Of a stretch of 64,000 bases of DNA, positions 14,101-29,100 are shown in pieces (the stretch's first letter is position 1; each line of letters starts with the position of its first letter). The translations under genes and the position numbers were made by a program. This stretch comes from Trichoplusia ni (taxonomy: Eukaryota; Arthropoda; Insecta; Lepidoptera; Noctuidae). Below the pieces are notes generated by a model, which searched no databases, was not told the origin of the DNA, and saw only the letters and a program-made list of their open reading frames with translations. The DNA lies in the NCBI RefSeq assembly GCF_003590095.1, contig NC_039479.1, forward strand, positions 2,294,001-2,358,000, written 5' to 3'.

Positions 14101-17100
14101 AACGTAATTTTCCGTTGTTTTAATTTCATTATCCTTTAATTTTTGTTTTCCAAAGTAGTCTACTGACATATTGAAGTAGAAACATTTTAATCCAGTCGTT
14201 GAATGAACCAGCCGATATATTTCTATTACTTTTATCGCCATCTTAAATATCAAAGGTAATTCGAAATAGAATTGCTATGGCAAATGTTAACTGCAGTACT
14301 AAAAGGAATGTAGAAAATAAAAATATGGCGCGTGCCTACATTACCGCGAGTGAAAACCCCTGTATTTGCGTTTAACTTTCAATAGTTAAACCTTACGGCT
14401 AGCTACGGCACCTGTATTGGACTCGTTCGCATTTTTTACCTTATTTTGAAATAAGGTAAAAAATGCGAACAGTCAGTTTTAGTACTACATAGGATGTTTT
14501 TATTCATTGCACATTATTCCTTTCGGTCATGAGTCTGTTGGCTGTGGAATCACCTGATCATCGATCACACTGCAAAAAAATATGAAATAATATTTAACAG
14601 CACAGCGCAGTTTGACATTCTGCATTTGACAAAAATATAAATCTTATATTCCGCCCAACCCCTTTTCATTGACAAACATGCAAGCACAAAACTCATCGTC
14701 ACTCTCAAATGATTCGAAATGACGCATCAAGTCACGTAACATGTCGAAACGAAAACAATTTCCTATGCAATCCGCGCCAACGCTCTAAAAACAACTACTT
14801 GACTTAACTATTTACTTAGAAACGGTTTGCAACCGCAAACTTAATGAGGATATGCTGACGCGGCGGCGGTGGTCAAACCGGACATTATTTGATAGCAGAT
14901 CACAAAGGGTTGCTAATAAATAGATACAAATGTAAAGCATCCATCTAAGGTAGTCAGAATATACCATCTCTGGAAAGCGATGCCTATTACATGGAAACCT
15001 ATTAAAGCCTATATAATTATCGCTTATCTCTTCACTGATTAAACCTTCATTGATGTCTAACTGCCGTCACTTGACGCTTCCGATCAAAAGCTCCGGCATT
15101 GCATGTAATTAAGTCCAAGATTCTGTTGCTATTTAAACGATATTGTAATTAATATAATAAACACCTGATGGTTTGAGTTGAATAGTTCAATACTATTCAA
15201 CTAAATATTACTACTACTACTAACAGAATGTGAGCATTTACATGATACATTTTAGTTTTGTTTGCTGATGAATAGTAAAATGTTACGAGTTGAACATAGA
15301 CTGACAATCAAGTAAGTATCAGATAAAATCGCATTTACATATATGTATAATATAGTGTAATAAATAATGGATTAAGAATAAACTTACAATCCGAAAACAA
15401 TGATGAAGAACAAAAAAAAAATGATGAAGACAAAAAGAAAAACGATGGATCTGCGTTTGTCCAAAATAATCACAGAAAAAGCTACCTGATTTGAAAACAT
15501 CCAAAAATGCTTCTCGAAATCACTATTTCACGAGGACGGAGTCGTGGGCACAGCTAGTACAATGAGAACGCATCTCGTTATAATGAAATATTTCCACCTT
15601 CATCGTGGGGAACCTTTTTTCTAAGTCTTGACATTTCAATTTCTGTTGACCCAGATTGAGCCCCAGCATTTTTCTCTTTAAATAAAAATATTTCAAAAGA
15701 CTTCATTACAAAATAACTAGTACCTACCTTGTTATTTTAGGACTATTTTTAAAACACCTATACCAAGAATATTTTCTTGCTTTTGACGTTACATGAATTT
15801 TGAGCTTATTCGTAATTATAACCATGTGCATGTGTGTAGTAGTGGTCTCAATTGTACACTAAAAATAACCACTGGAAATAATTATATTCGGTATTTCCGA
15901 ACAAAAATGCCAAAATAAAAGTAGTCCCTTAGAATCTTCTACTAAAACCTTTATAAGATTAAATATATTCGGATTTACACCAAACAAATCTTTTTTTATT
16001 AGTCAGTTCAACACGATCAGAAAAATTCTTGCATTATTCAGTCATTCAGGTGCCTGAATGCATCTTGAATGTCTTGCAATATGTCCACCGTGTGAACAGT
16101 GAACTGTTCGATACAATCTTTCAAGTTCATGAGGTTGGTATAACTTGAGCACCCATTGACTACTAGAACAGATGTTGATAGTCAGTGATCATGCTATTCA
16201 TTATTACTTTTTTTTCTCCTTAAAAAGAGAGAGAGAAAATAGCTCCATTCTGCTTACCTCTTCTTACAGGTTTTTAGTATAGGTAGGCGAAGCAATGTTT
16301 TTTTATTTCAGATACATAATATAATCGTTCAATAAAAATTTAATAGGTCAAAGTTAATGTGAAGCGTTGGAAATATGATCAATGATTTAATTACGAGTAA
16401 TTAATACGAAATCAAAATTCACATATTTCAATCTCGATTTAATGAGTCTTCCTGAAAAATATTTACCAAAATAAATGAAGGCTCTTGAATAAAAACGAAT
16501 AATGATTACATGGAATATTTTATTAATTAATTAGTGTTAATAAAATGCATGATTGGACATTGTTGCCTGTAGCACTCTTTACAATCAATGTTATATTTAA
16601 TTATCTTGCTACCTTTATCGAGGAATCTGATAATGTTCAGGGAGGCTCAATTTCCATTAAATTTATACTAATTAGAATGTTTTCATCGTTAATGTTGTAA
16701 TGAATTAGTATTTGTAATCTCTCGGCTTCGTAGCGTAAGTTATATCAAAATTTTAAACGGGTAGTTTGTTAAAGAGGCTTAAGTAGGTCCGCAGCTGCAA
16801 ACTTGGTAAGTCCGTTGGCGCAGTTTTAGTGGAATTGCTTTTATATTTACTGGTCAAACTACATACAGTGTTTATGTATGAAATTATGACATAAACTCAT
16901 TTTTACAAAAAAAAAATGTATGATTCTAATTAAGTATATTCATAAACCTTTATAACGCCGTCAAAAGATTGTCTGTACCCCGAAAACATGTTGTACCTGT
17001 CTTTGAAGATTCAAACGCGTATACATTTCAAGTTCATTATAAATTCCTAATTATACATCCCTCCACAATTAAGAAACCTCCATCAAAATTTCTAATTACA

Positions 17101-20100
17101 CGAGTTACGAGCGCTAACAAACGACAGAAATTGCATTAAGAGGACCTCGGGCTCAATATCGCTACTGAAATTAAAATATTTTTTAGAATTAAATTTTTAG
17201 TTCTGGCGACAGCTTCGGAGAATGTTAATCATCGTTATAATAAAGATTCCAGTTAAAAAATGGTATCGTTTCTCTCGAAAGCGAATATGCTGTATAATGG
17301 AACGGTTCAATTGATGGGCGTGCCTCGTTAGCACGGTTAATAGGCGACCCGAGGCGGCATTAGACCTGGGCGTCTCGCAGAGAGACATTCTTGGTCCTGC
17401 ACTTTTATTTGCGCTTTTCGAATGTTACTTTGTATTTATTATGTATAAGGGTTTGAATTAAACGCTTTAAAGAGATAAATTAGGTAGTTACGTTACTAAG
17501 TGGCTGGATAACTTATAATTAGATTCGATTTTGTGATTTAATGTCGTTATCATCGATTAAAAGTATATCATTCTATCAGCAATGTATGTATTCTGTCAGT
17601 ATGTAGGCGTATCATTATGCAACTAAATATTTTTGGCGACTTCATAAAACTATGGTGAAACCGTATCGTAGGACTTGAAAATTTTAAATTTTAAATAAAG
17701 CAATATATTCATAATGAACTAAAATTGTATTTGGTTGAATGATAAATATGTAAGCGGTGTGGCGTAGTATGTAAGTACTTCTACATGTATGTAATACTAT
17801 TTCTGGTATTAAACGGGTTATATATTTATAACACACATGTAGTTATAAGTGCTTACATACTACGCCACAGCGGATTTGAGGTTGAAACTGACGTTAATTT
17901 TGCAATTTGGCTCTGAATTCCCTTAAAAATTATATATCATCTAAGTATTTTCCTAAATTTCCTTATCTTTTAACTATTTACATCCAAGAAGAAGTGGAAT
18001 AATTATATAACATTTAATTACGTCTAGACTCGAAATTATTTTCAAGGCACAGGCCTTGAAAATAATTCCAGACTTTGTCAACTAAATAAACTAATTTAGT
18101 ACGGTGCAGGCAGGAATCTGTGCTTTTCACAAATTTTCGTGACTTTCATCTTTCACAGATTTTAAAACTAGCTAGTTTTGTTAATTGGCACAAAAAAGAA
18201 AAGAACAGGCCTTCTTTAAATGGAGACAAAAGGCATATTTCAGCCAAAAATAATATAGGTCGTGTCCTAGATTTCAAAGAAAGAGCATGGTAAAATTGTC
18301 TCACCCAGATGTCATCTAACTTAGCCTTGAATAAAGACTTTCTATCTGTGCAGTTTGCTCAAGCATAAGCTCTGGCTGCTAAACCAGACTTGTTAAGTAC
18401 TAGTCTCCATTTTATCGCTTTTCTGATTGGATAAAGTTTATAAGGAAGTGAGACAGTCGGGTCGAGAAGGCAGTTGTAGGTGTAGATGTCAGTCGGTCAG
18501 AGTATGAGGGATTGCAACGCATTGCCATACACCGACGTAAACACGCGGATCACGGAGCACAGCGGTTCAGTTTTAGTCAATAAGAGTCTGACACTACTCG
18601 TTTCCTCCCTCGAGGAAGCAGCTGTCCATGGGGATTCTCCCACCTTACAATAAAAATGTGTAGAAGTCAGTGTTCGGCATTAGATCAGTATACTTTTTCC
18701 AAAGATATGGATGATTCTTACATGCCTTACATAACCACGAGTATATCACAATTTTGGACACAGAATTATAATTTGGTTAACAAACTTCTTTTTACAAAAG
18801 CAGCTTAATATCTCCTAGTTATCTTCCTCCTGTCTAGCAAACAAGAGTAATATATACTATTTAACAACGTGTATGTAATTAATGTAGATAAACTGCGATG
18901 TAACAAAGTTTTAACCGTGGTCTGGACACGTTTTAGTCATAAATATAACGCTTACTGACGGTTTACGCCTTTGAAAGTAAGTGTTGCTGTTGTGGAAGCG
19001 AGATAGCACGCTATATGGCGTATACCGGCGTCTCACTCCCACAACTTCAAGGGTGTTACTTTAACAGGTGATGGTAGATGCCCAGGTTAACCTAACATTT
19101 GTCAGCAGGTTTGCCGCTTCGCTTGTTTTAACACCTTCTTTTCCCGCCATATTCATCATCTCCTTGGCTACTTTTTTTTTAATTTCACCTTCTATGTTTT
19201 TTGTCTGCTCTTAAAGATTTTTTTCAATTGTTAGCTGTTTGTTCACCTTGCTTAACAAAATTTTGATACACGACAAATTATTTTATAAAGAAATTTGGTG
19301 AAATCAAAGTCAGTTTTATTAAATATATGGCTTTCAAAACTTCCTTAAATACATGACCTTTAAAATACATATTTACATTTAGAAATATAGAATTATATTT
19401 TATAAAGTAGGTACCTACATATATAAATGAGATAAAATTTAAATAATTTACGATGCTACGTTTACAAGCGCCGGTATTACAGTTTTCTACATAAAATTCT
19501 GCTTAGTTGTGAAAATTGTTTCATCGTCTGCATAAAACATTTGTTTTAAAATGAAAGTTTTTAGTGCTGCTGTTTGTACTAACTGCGGTATAATTTTGTA
19601 AAGTGAAGTTTATATCATAAATAAATAAAGATAATACCCGAAAATTGCTCACCGAGGAAGGTTGTCGCATTAGTGTAAAAAGATCAAAATAGCAGAATTA
19701 GAATCTGCTTGTCGGTGTCACAGTGCCAAATTCCGTCATCAAAGTAGCAGCCAGATATTATAGCCATTTGCAGTTATTATGCTGATAGCGACTTTACATT
19801 ACCAACTGTAGAAAAAAACTAACATTCTCTTCTTAAAATACATTTGCTGTAAAACGGATTTATTTAATGCCTGTCACCTCTTCGTCACAGAAAGTTCAGC
19901 CTACAAAAAGCCTCTATAATCTATATTTATCCCGTATTTACATCAAGAGGCATCGTTCCCAAAATTGAATGTTGTCTAGACGCCCACGTTTGCCATAAAA
20001 TTCGAACAATTGAACTGTAAGGGCCGAATAAAAATAAAGTGTTGAAAATTGAATCAAAAAGTATTGGATCAAGGATTTAAGAGGTAGAATAAAGACTTGC

Positions 20101-23100
20101 AAAAAAATATCGAAAATAAAACTGGCATTAAAAAAAAACAGAATGTTCAAAATTATTTGAAAAAAAGAACACACAGGCTGACAATTGAAATGGCAGAATG
20201 GATTTATTAGGATATTGTGCAACGTTGAAAAATGCAGTTTTTTTCGTCTATTGTCCTACTTAACGATATTATTATTAATTATATCATAAATTATCTATCT
20301 GACGTTCTAAAACTTTTCAAAACAACCTACCTAATATTATGTTGCTCATGTTTAACACAAAAGCGTTTTTTTTTTAATGTAACCGGAGGCCATGTAAACA
20401 TAGCAACAAGATTCATAATGACATCGGGATACGTTGATTACATAGACACGATTTATGCTAAAAATACAACATTTCCAACGAGATACGTAATCGCGCCCCC
20501 GAGGCCGCAAATCATCTACTGTTAGGTTACGCTGTGTATACATTGGAGGGAATCGGCAATTTCGGAAATATTGGATAAGTTGGGACTGACGCCTAAATAT
20601 AATAATACTTATCGAATATTTTCTTTTTGAGATTGCAATTTAAAAAAATGCGAATTTTATTTGATGACATATTTACGTCATTTTGATATATTTTATCGGA
20701 AAAAAATATGACTATTCCTTTAAATCAAAGCTAATCTGATGATGTACTTACATGATGTACTCTACACGCGTAAATACATAATCATTTACTTTTTATCATT
20801 TGAATATAGAACGTACAAAAATTCGCGCGCTAGTAAGCTTGCTTTTTTATCAACGCAAGCTGTGGAATGAACCTTACAGCCCTACAAAGCTCGCTCGGTC
20901 ATAAAATATTCACACCCGCACTTCTGTATACGCGTAAAGCCCATAACAATGTACATACATTATTTTTTAAAGCATTTAGTATATCATATTTTTGAGTATT
21001 TTATGGGATTACATTTCCAAAATATGTGTATGTTTACTTTAGTATTTTACGAGTACCATAATTATTTAAATATTTAGAACATTTTATAATTTTTAGACGG
21101 TATACATTACAATTAAACAACATTGAAAAGTTAGCTTTAATAACACATTCATAACATTGAATAATTACTAAAACTTTTTGGTCTTTTCGACGAAAAAGGT
21201 TCATTAATAATATTGGTATTCTCAGGCAGTCTACAACATTTCCGTTGCCAATGGAATTCGTTAAAAACTAATTTTCCAATTCGCGCCAATTCCGTAATCA
21301 TATTATTTGGTTCACAAAATAAGTTCGCTTACCTTTTATACAATTTCGTAATGGTTTTCATTCAAAGTTTTTAATTGCTGTTTTCATCAGTTTTGGCGTC
21401 ATTTAGTAAGTGTAAATGTTAATTTTAAATTTGATTTTTTTTATAAATGTCAGTCTTCGGGATAGACTTTTGCTTTTTTTCGTACGCAAGCATTTCAAAC
21501 AATGAAATTTAAAAGAATTTTACGACAAAAATAGCTACGGTTTTTGGAAGTATGTATGTAAACTCTTGGGTTTTTATTATAATGATCCATTATCCATTTT
21601 ATTATATTTCTAAAAATGTTACGTACAAAATGGGTACAGACAAACAATAGATAGTTTTTCCACTAGGGTCTACTACTCACTAAAAAAATATTGAATACGT
21701 AATTCAACTTTTCTTTAACTCATGACAATACAAAATTACCCATTGACAACCCACTCATATCAACCTCATTGTGAAGCAAAACCTTCGTCCTATTACTTAA
21801 AACCAATTTCGATGATATCTCTTATTATAGAAGGTATAGTAATGAGATTCTACGGGTCAACCTAATTTGTTACCATTTTCTTAGACGTTAGCCATCTTCT
21901 CGGCAATAAATTCAGTTAGGATCAACGTCCTAGTTCGACGTAAACCTTTTAGAGTAAATAAACAGTCCTTTTATTTATTAAGTACCGTATTGTTTATACA
22001 TATTATTATTATTTTTAGTTCGGATAAATGTGTTACATTTTTTACTACTAATTAACTGAAAACCTTTAACTCTATTAGCTGGGTGAATACTGTCTAGTCA
22101 AAAACTCTTTTTCAAGGTTCGGTACCAAAACAACAGTTGGTGCGGTTATAAATTTGATAATATATAACAAAGTTTCCTTAGCAAATTTCTTTTAATCAGT
22201 GTATTTGTACGGAACCCTTGCGTGTACGTGAATTGGATGGTATGACTTTTTGTTTTATTTTTACCGGAGTTATACTTGTTCTTTTCGAATGAATGTATTT
22301 TTCAAGGCTTCTCTCCCTCTCTATATCCGGACGCACATATTAAGCTTGTAACAAACATTTTGCCAAACAAACGGTACGTTTTACGCTAGAATAAAACTCA
22401 CAGGACGTTTAGTATAAGTTTCCGTATCTCTCTTAGCCCGTACCTACACTTTATTTGGTGTTCTTTTACTTCTTAAAGTGCCTCTCCGACTAGCGTATGT
22501 TGGAAGTCAGCTCTGCTTGAAGAGTCCTATCTATTATTGGCAAAGAAATTCTGCAAAAATCGCTGTTCTTTCCATTCCTGAATAAAATACCCCCTAAATA
22601 TAGTGTAAGGGTGTACACTATATTTAAAAAAAATCTGATGTAATTCTGTGGTCTAAAAAAATATTTATTTAAAAAAAATCGACTTCCACAGTAAGGAATT
22701 TAATCCGTTTGTCACGTGCACAAAGACACTCAGACTCAAAACAGACACCCAGACGCTGACAGTGGTGACCTTAGCCACTCGGCTATCCATGCAATCTTCT
22801 CTTTAATTGTATTAGATTCAAGTCTTTCTATTCTTGACAGTTATTTAATACACTTATTCTAAAATCGCTCTTATTCCCCAGATCACAGTGTTCAGAATCC
22901 AAGAGCGGGCAGAAGGTGGCGAGGTCCAGGAACTGGATCAAGTCATCCTGACTGCGCTGTTCAGGGCTCAGCACTTGTCTCCGAGCGAGCAGCTATCGTT
23001 GGCACTCACATGGAACCGCGTCGACATCGCCAGGTCCGAGATCTTCGTGTATGGACAGGAATGGCCACCAGGTAAGGACAACCAAAAAAACCAAAATGAA

Positions 23101-26100
23101 AAAATATCATATGTTTATCATTATAAAATAATAATAATAGTCAGTTCAACTCTCGACCCCTTCGCCGTTTCAGCTCATGATTAACAACTCTGGTTAATTC
23201 CGAATCCAATCTTGCGATCCTGATAAATATTCACGTGATAGTATCTGATAATAGACAGGTATTTTTTTCAATTTCAAGTCTTTATTATTATCTTATTGCA
23301 TAAAATCAAATAAATAATACGACCAATGTGACCAATATCTAGATTCAAACAGCTTTTAGACATTAGAAATCTGTATTCCCAATCAAATGATGAAAAGCAA
23401 TGTAATACGTACTTAAGTGTATATTTAGTTCATGTTCACGCACGAAACAAATTATTTTATTCAAGTCACAAACCAAATCTAATTAGTTAAGCCTAAATGA
23501 GATATATTTGCTATGCCCATGGGAACAGCAGAAGTAATGTACTGAAGCTACGAAAGCAATTCTTATTAATCAACCTTTAATTATTCCTACATTATTGTCT
23601 TAATATTCTTAATAGAAAGGAAAAAACAACTCTCAGTCCACCCCAATAAGATCCATAGTTTAATTAGCAAGAATGTTATGTATGAGACCCGAAAATCTAG
23701 TGATGAAGTACAGTCAGTCGCAAAGGTTACAACCACCGACAGTTCAATAAAAATAAATTAAAAAGTACATTTATTTTAGACTGTACTTTGCATATCGGAG
23801 GTAATTTTCTAACTAGAAATTTCTAATACGTAACGTGATTGAGCTAGCAGAGAGGCTCGGGTACCTACCGATGTAATTAATAATTTCCCTAAGCCTATTC
23901 ACTGAAATTCATCCACTAAAGGCTATAGGAACTACTTGTTGTTGTAGGTTTACTACGTAGGTAACTAAGGTGTTCAAACATAATTAATTTAAGGTAACTA
24001 AAAATATATTTTTTTTCATTTTCAAATAGCCACTTATTTCAAAAATGTTTATGCGTCCCTACAGAATGAGCGCTTTAAATTAACTCTAATTTCAGAGTAT
24101 TCACTAAGGGCATGTTTCACCACCGCCAAATAAGTTTCCGTAAAATTAGTTGACCGATGTTTTCATACAAAGAACGTCAAATTTTTCAATTTATCTGCCA
24201 GATAGCGGCTGATCAGTGATTGTGAAACAGACGCTAAGTCTGCAATTACCGAGTCTTAGGCACCCCCTTAAGTTCTAACACTCTATTTTAAGCGTCAAAA
24301 CCAGTGTAACACATAAAATCAACTTTAAACTGACAAAATTTTAAAAAAAATATTAAAAATACCGTTCAGTACCCGTATAAAAAAAATGTTCACGCTACAT
24401 TTACCAAACCGGGATAAAATTATGAATATTAGTCACTGGTGCGAAACAGTTCGTTTCATAAAACCGCTTGCTAAAAAATGGGCAGCCAGTGTTTTAATAA
24501 ATAAAATGCAACAGTTTACTGCCCGTGTACCAAATTGAGTGTGTATGCAATATGTGACGGGAATGAATAAAGAGGATGAGAGTCGAAACAGCACGTATTG
24601 CTGAAGCTAATGTTATTTGTTTAATTGGTTTACAGATAGGTCTAGTAAGAGAAAGATTTTTCTTGCTTTGAGGTACTCAAAATAAGCTCTTAATATCGGT
24701 TTACACAACAGAAAACGTTGGATATTGCTATCGACCATCAAAATGTAATTTTGTTAAAATTTTAGTTTTTATCCTTAACTTTAAACAAGGTCTCCAAAGT
24801 GCTTTAACAACTCAAGCAATGAAGTCGTTAAAAAAACAAAACCTTTATTTCAATCCCCAAACAAAGGGCGATTGCAATGTGGAAATAAAAAATAATGTAT
24901 TTGACCACACTACAATTTATTTTTACTACCAACACTGGCCATTAAAACTTTGTTCTTCTCTCCAACGAAGAAAGGATATTAAATATTAGGCACATAAGCG
25001 TCCGTCCTCTCGAACAAAAAATAAATAGTTTTGTGTGGTCTCTCGGGATCTTTCCTTTTCTCAAATAAAAACTTTCATATTATATATTCTCGTCATATTG
25101 AAAAAATATCGATATAGACTTATTGAGGCTGTGTTATTTCTAAAAAGACCTGAGTATGTCAGTTTGTCGTTTCCAGACTCATGCCTCAAACTTTTGACCA
25201 TGATAGACTAGTATTATTGAGTTTTGTTACCTCTGATTATAATAATAAGTGTTTTTGGGACAAGACTTGTAGTGTTAATGTCAGTAATTTCATACAATTT
25301 TGTTCCCGATGAGAAACATGCTAATAAAAATATGTAGTTAAGTGTGAGAGCGTGCAAGACCAGCAGTACTAAGGGATTAAGATCATAACACCACAGCAAC
25401 CATCGGCACTTGTTAGATCCTTATTGTGGGATAAAATACATTTTAGACAAAAAACAATTTATCCAACCATTCCAAACAAAAAACAATTTCAATTATCACG
25501 CAAAAAAACACATTCAACCAATTAAATTCTTACAAACAAAATAGTTTTCATCGCTCGTAACAATTTGATCCACAGTATTTGCACAGCCCATAAGGGGCGA
25601 GACCAGGCATACCCAGCCGGGACGGTCACAGCTCTTTTTGATTAACGGTATTTATACGAGGGCCCTTTGAATCCATTCATTTTATTTGAACAAAGACTAA
25701 AATTCAACGTCCGAATTACGCTGGATAAATATTGGAGAATGAACGTATTGGGGCACTTCATGCGTTAAAATTAAAAGCTTCCGAACCTTTGTATTGACTG
25801 TAATTTAATAGGGATATATGTCCCGAGGCTGGTATTTAAGAGAGCCATTGCGACCCGTGATAGGTACTTTAAATACTGGTATAAGTGGTTAAAAATCTTT
25901 ACCTTCCATCCTTCGGTGTAGAAAAGGTAAAAAGAAGACAATTTTTTTACCTTTGGTATTTTTTCAATGTCCTGAAAACTTTTCGTGGAATATCACCACA
26001 CAACGCACGCTACGAAATCTTTACCGCCTAAAGAACTTTCTCCCACCCAAAACGAAACTGATGCTTGTGCAAACCCTAATTTTCCCAATCCTAGACTATG

Positions 26101-29100
26101 CCGACGTGTGCTACTTAGACCTGAATGCAGATCTCCTAAATAAATTAGATAGACTTCTGAATAACTGCATTCGATTTATTTTTAACCTTCGCAAATACGA
26201 CCATGTGTCTGCTTACCGTACCCAACTGCGCTGGCTGCCGATCCGGGAGCGCCGAAGTGTACGAACTCTTTCTTTTCTCTACTCTATCTTGTTCTCTCCC
26301 ACCCCTCCTGCTTACTTAACGCCCTATTTTCGTTACTTATGCGACAACCATGGCCGTGACCTTCGGTCTTCTAATAATCGTCTTCTCCTCTGTCCTTCTC
26401 ATAGCTCTAGCTCTGTTCACTCTTCCTTTCTAGTCCAATCCGTTCTACTATGGAATGCCCTTCCTCTCGAAATCAGGACGTCCACAAACCGCAATGTGTT
26501 CAAATTAAAGGTTCGCAAATTGTTTCTTATGAAACTGGCAGAGTCGTCATCACAAGAATCTCACCTTGTCTAATATATTATATATGTATGTTTATGTAGA
26601 TAATTTTACGTAATAGTATTCCCCGGTTATTTAATTGTATGTATTAGCTGTCTATTATATATATAGGTAGATATATTTGTGTGTATATGTGTGATTGTAT
26701 ATATTTTTAATTTCATCGACTGTCTTTTCTGATTATACACCCACTTCCCGTTTCTCTGCACCACCTCTTGGTTGACTGGTAGAGAATGCCTTTGGCATTA
26801 AGTCCGCCATTGTACTTGTTTGTATAAGAAGTATAAAATAAATAAATAAATAAACAACTTTACAACTTTATAAATCGAAAAATTGCCATTCTTTTCACAA
26901 AAGAAGGTCTGGAAAATTCACTGCTTTCTTAATAGCACGATTCTGGCCCCAGTTTTATTGACTATATTGTTTGGCTCATAAACACAATATTGGCGCTTTG
27001 ACGCGTAGATACTTAAGCTGACATCAGGTGTCCTGTAATAGATTCAAACAAGTTACCTCATTGCGTGTTGTCTGGGGAATATGGCTGCGGGTTGAATCTA
27101 GGGCTGTCTGCGGTCTGTCGTGAGTCAAGATTATATGTTTGCGGTGGAACAAGGTGAAATTGAAGGATTTTGTTTATCAGACCGGTTTCACCACCGCCAA
27201 ATAAGTTCCCGTTAAATCACTTGGCAGTTTTTTTTTTCATGCATGGCAATGGCAATTTTTTCGATTTATCTGCCTGATAGTACAAACATTTTAGACACAT
27301 ACACAAAGACGTCATGACTCGAACCCTGCTGCCCATTCAGCTCATGATCAAGGACTCCTGTTGGGTCCGTAACTTCGGCCAACCTTCAAGATTTGAGGAA
27401 AGTGAACTTGACTGTTCTTCCAACCACATACAGACCAGAGCGTGTAGACCACTTTTAGATGCGTTACTGGTTTACAAAAGGTTTGGATCTAGAGAATGGT
27501 GGTAAATTGGAAAATTTGATTTCCATATATGTAGGCGGAGAATGCGTAGGTCATATCATAGAGGGGTTTCGGCGTGTTGGTTGCGACGTGATCCGTGTAC
27601 AAAGTGGTAAACCCACAGAACCCGCGTTGAATGTCCACGATAATGATTACGTTGCAATCTCGTTGTGGAATCGGTTTTCGAAGACGTGGTCAACATATTT
27701 TAGCGGAAAATCTGAAAACATAAAAAAATTATGGTACATCAATATGCCAAACAGCTGCAAGGATAAATTAAAACTTTGCTTTGCCTAGTAGGTATCCACC
27801 AACAAAACTGTAAAGTTGTATATTTTCTAGAATACCACTTTATCTCTGTGTTGAAGAAACAGCGTGTCGAGACCCGAGAATTTGTTACTCAAAGACGAAT
27901 ATATTATGTAAAACACAGATCACTGAATTTCTCTCTTAAAGGATGGAAAAATTTAAATCACTAAAGCAGATTTTATTTAAGTCTGAACTGTCTAACAAAT
28001 GTGGCGTGAAAAAATCTTAGTTGTAAATTTTCTTGTAAATCTTTTTTCTTATGCTGTCTGGAGATTTAGGCAAAAGACGAATGGCTTTCTTTTTCATTAT
28101 AAGTTATTGTTTGCTCTTTGAAATATTTCATTAGTTGTTTTAGTTCTGTAGGAATGACATTTTGGAATCACCCAAATAGTCAGCAACGTAATGTTTTCAT
28201 AGTGGCTGGAAAAATACAATCTTTTTATAGCGGAGTATCTGAAACATTCATATACTCATACTTAAGACAGCTAAAGTCGGTAAAATTAATGTCTGAAGAA
28301 GGCCTCATTGATATATAAACTTTTTCCATTTGAGTAAATAAATATTTTGAGACAAATATTCACCTACTAAGTTTACTATTCTATAATGTGAGTTGACAAC
28401 CCTAATCTTAGATAATTATGTTCGTGAAACTTGGTCGTTTGGGCCATCTTCATTAAACTATAGTGTATCCGCAACATGACATTATTATTTGACTTGAAGT
28501 AGTACGTTACTATAGGGCGAAATACATGACTTCGTTTTTACCTCTTGAGAAAATCAAACAACACTCTCATTAGGTGTAATTGTTAATGGTGTTGAAATGT
28601 ATACTACCAAAACATTTATTTCTCCCTAAACACTATTTTTATTAATTAGACCATCAGCAGGACAAATTAATTAATTAAGTATGATACTATCCTGTTTCTG
28701 ATACCAATATACTCTCTGACACACAGACCATACAGCATGGCCTACTCAAAACATGCTTAATTCCAAGATTCAATCAACAAAATCCTAAAACCCACTCTAG
28801 TCGATAAAACCCTACCTGTACCAAAATGCAGTTTTCTTCCTTTATCTAACAACAGTTGCTAGTTTTCCTTTTAGATGTACTTCAGAAAAGTGGTCTCCCA
28901 CAAAATTGGTTCGAAAGCGTACAGAACTGGCCACATGTGTACAGGCTATTGAAACTTCTTGATAGATAGAAAGCTTTTCGTTAAACAATGGACCTTGCTC
29001 GATATATTAAATTATGTAGTACTATGTACCCAACAATAAACAAAGAATTCCTAGATCTTTTCAAGAATAACTTATGATTTTTTCAAACTTATATTATAAA

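Larger units (their letters stand above)
13338..22881. other. TRPM intron (9.5 kb), repeats only
   Basis: Contains the hairpins at 14425-14470 and 18034-18067, the palindromic element 17758-17869, and a dispersed repeat at 18950-19090. Open frames near 19938-20525 have no coding character. Confidence 0.75.

Noticed and set aside
20232..20525. Plus-strand open frame of 97 codons in intron 2
   Set aside because: Composition follows the AT-rich background; no family resemblance or splice sites.
27459..28318. Three neighbouring plus-strand open frames (109, 62 and 66 codons)
   Set aside because: No recognisable motif and no consistent splice sites joining them; possibly decayed transposon sequence, but not supportable.
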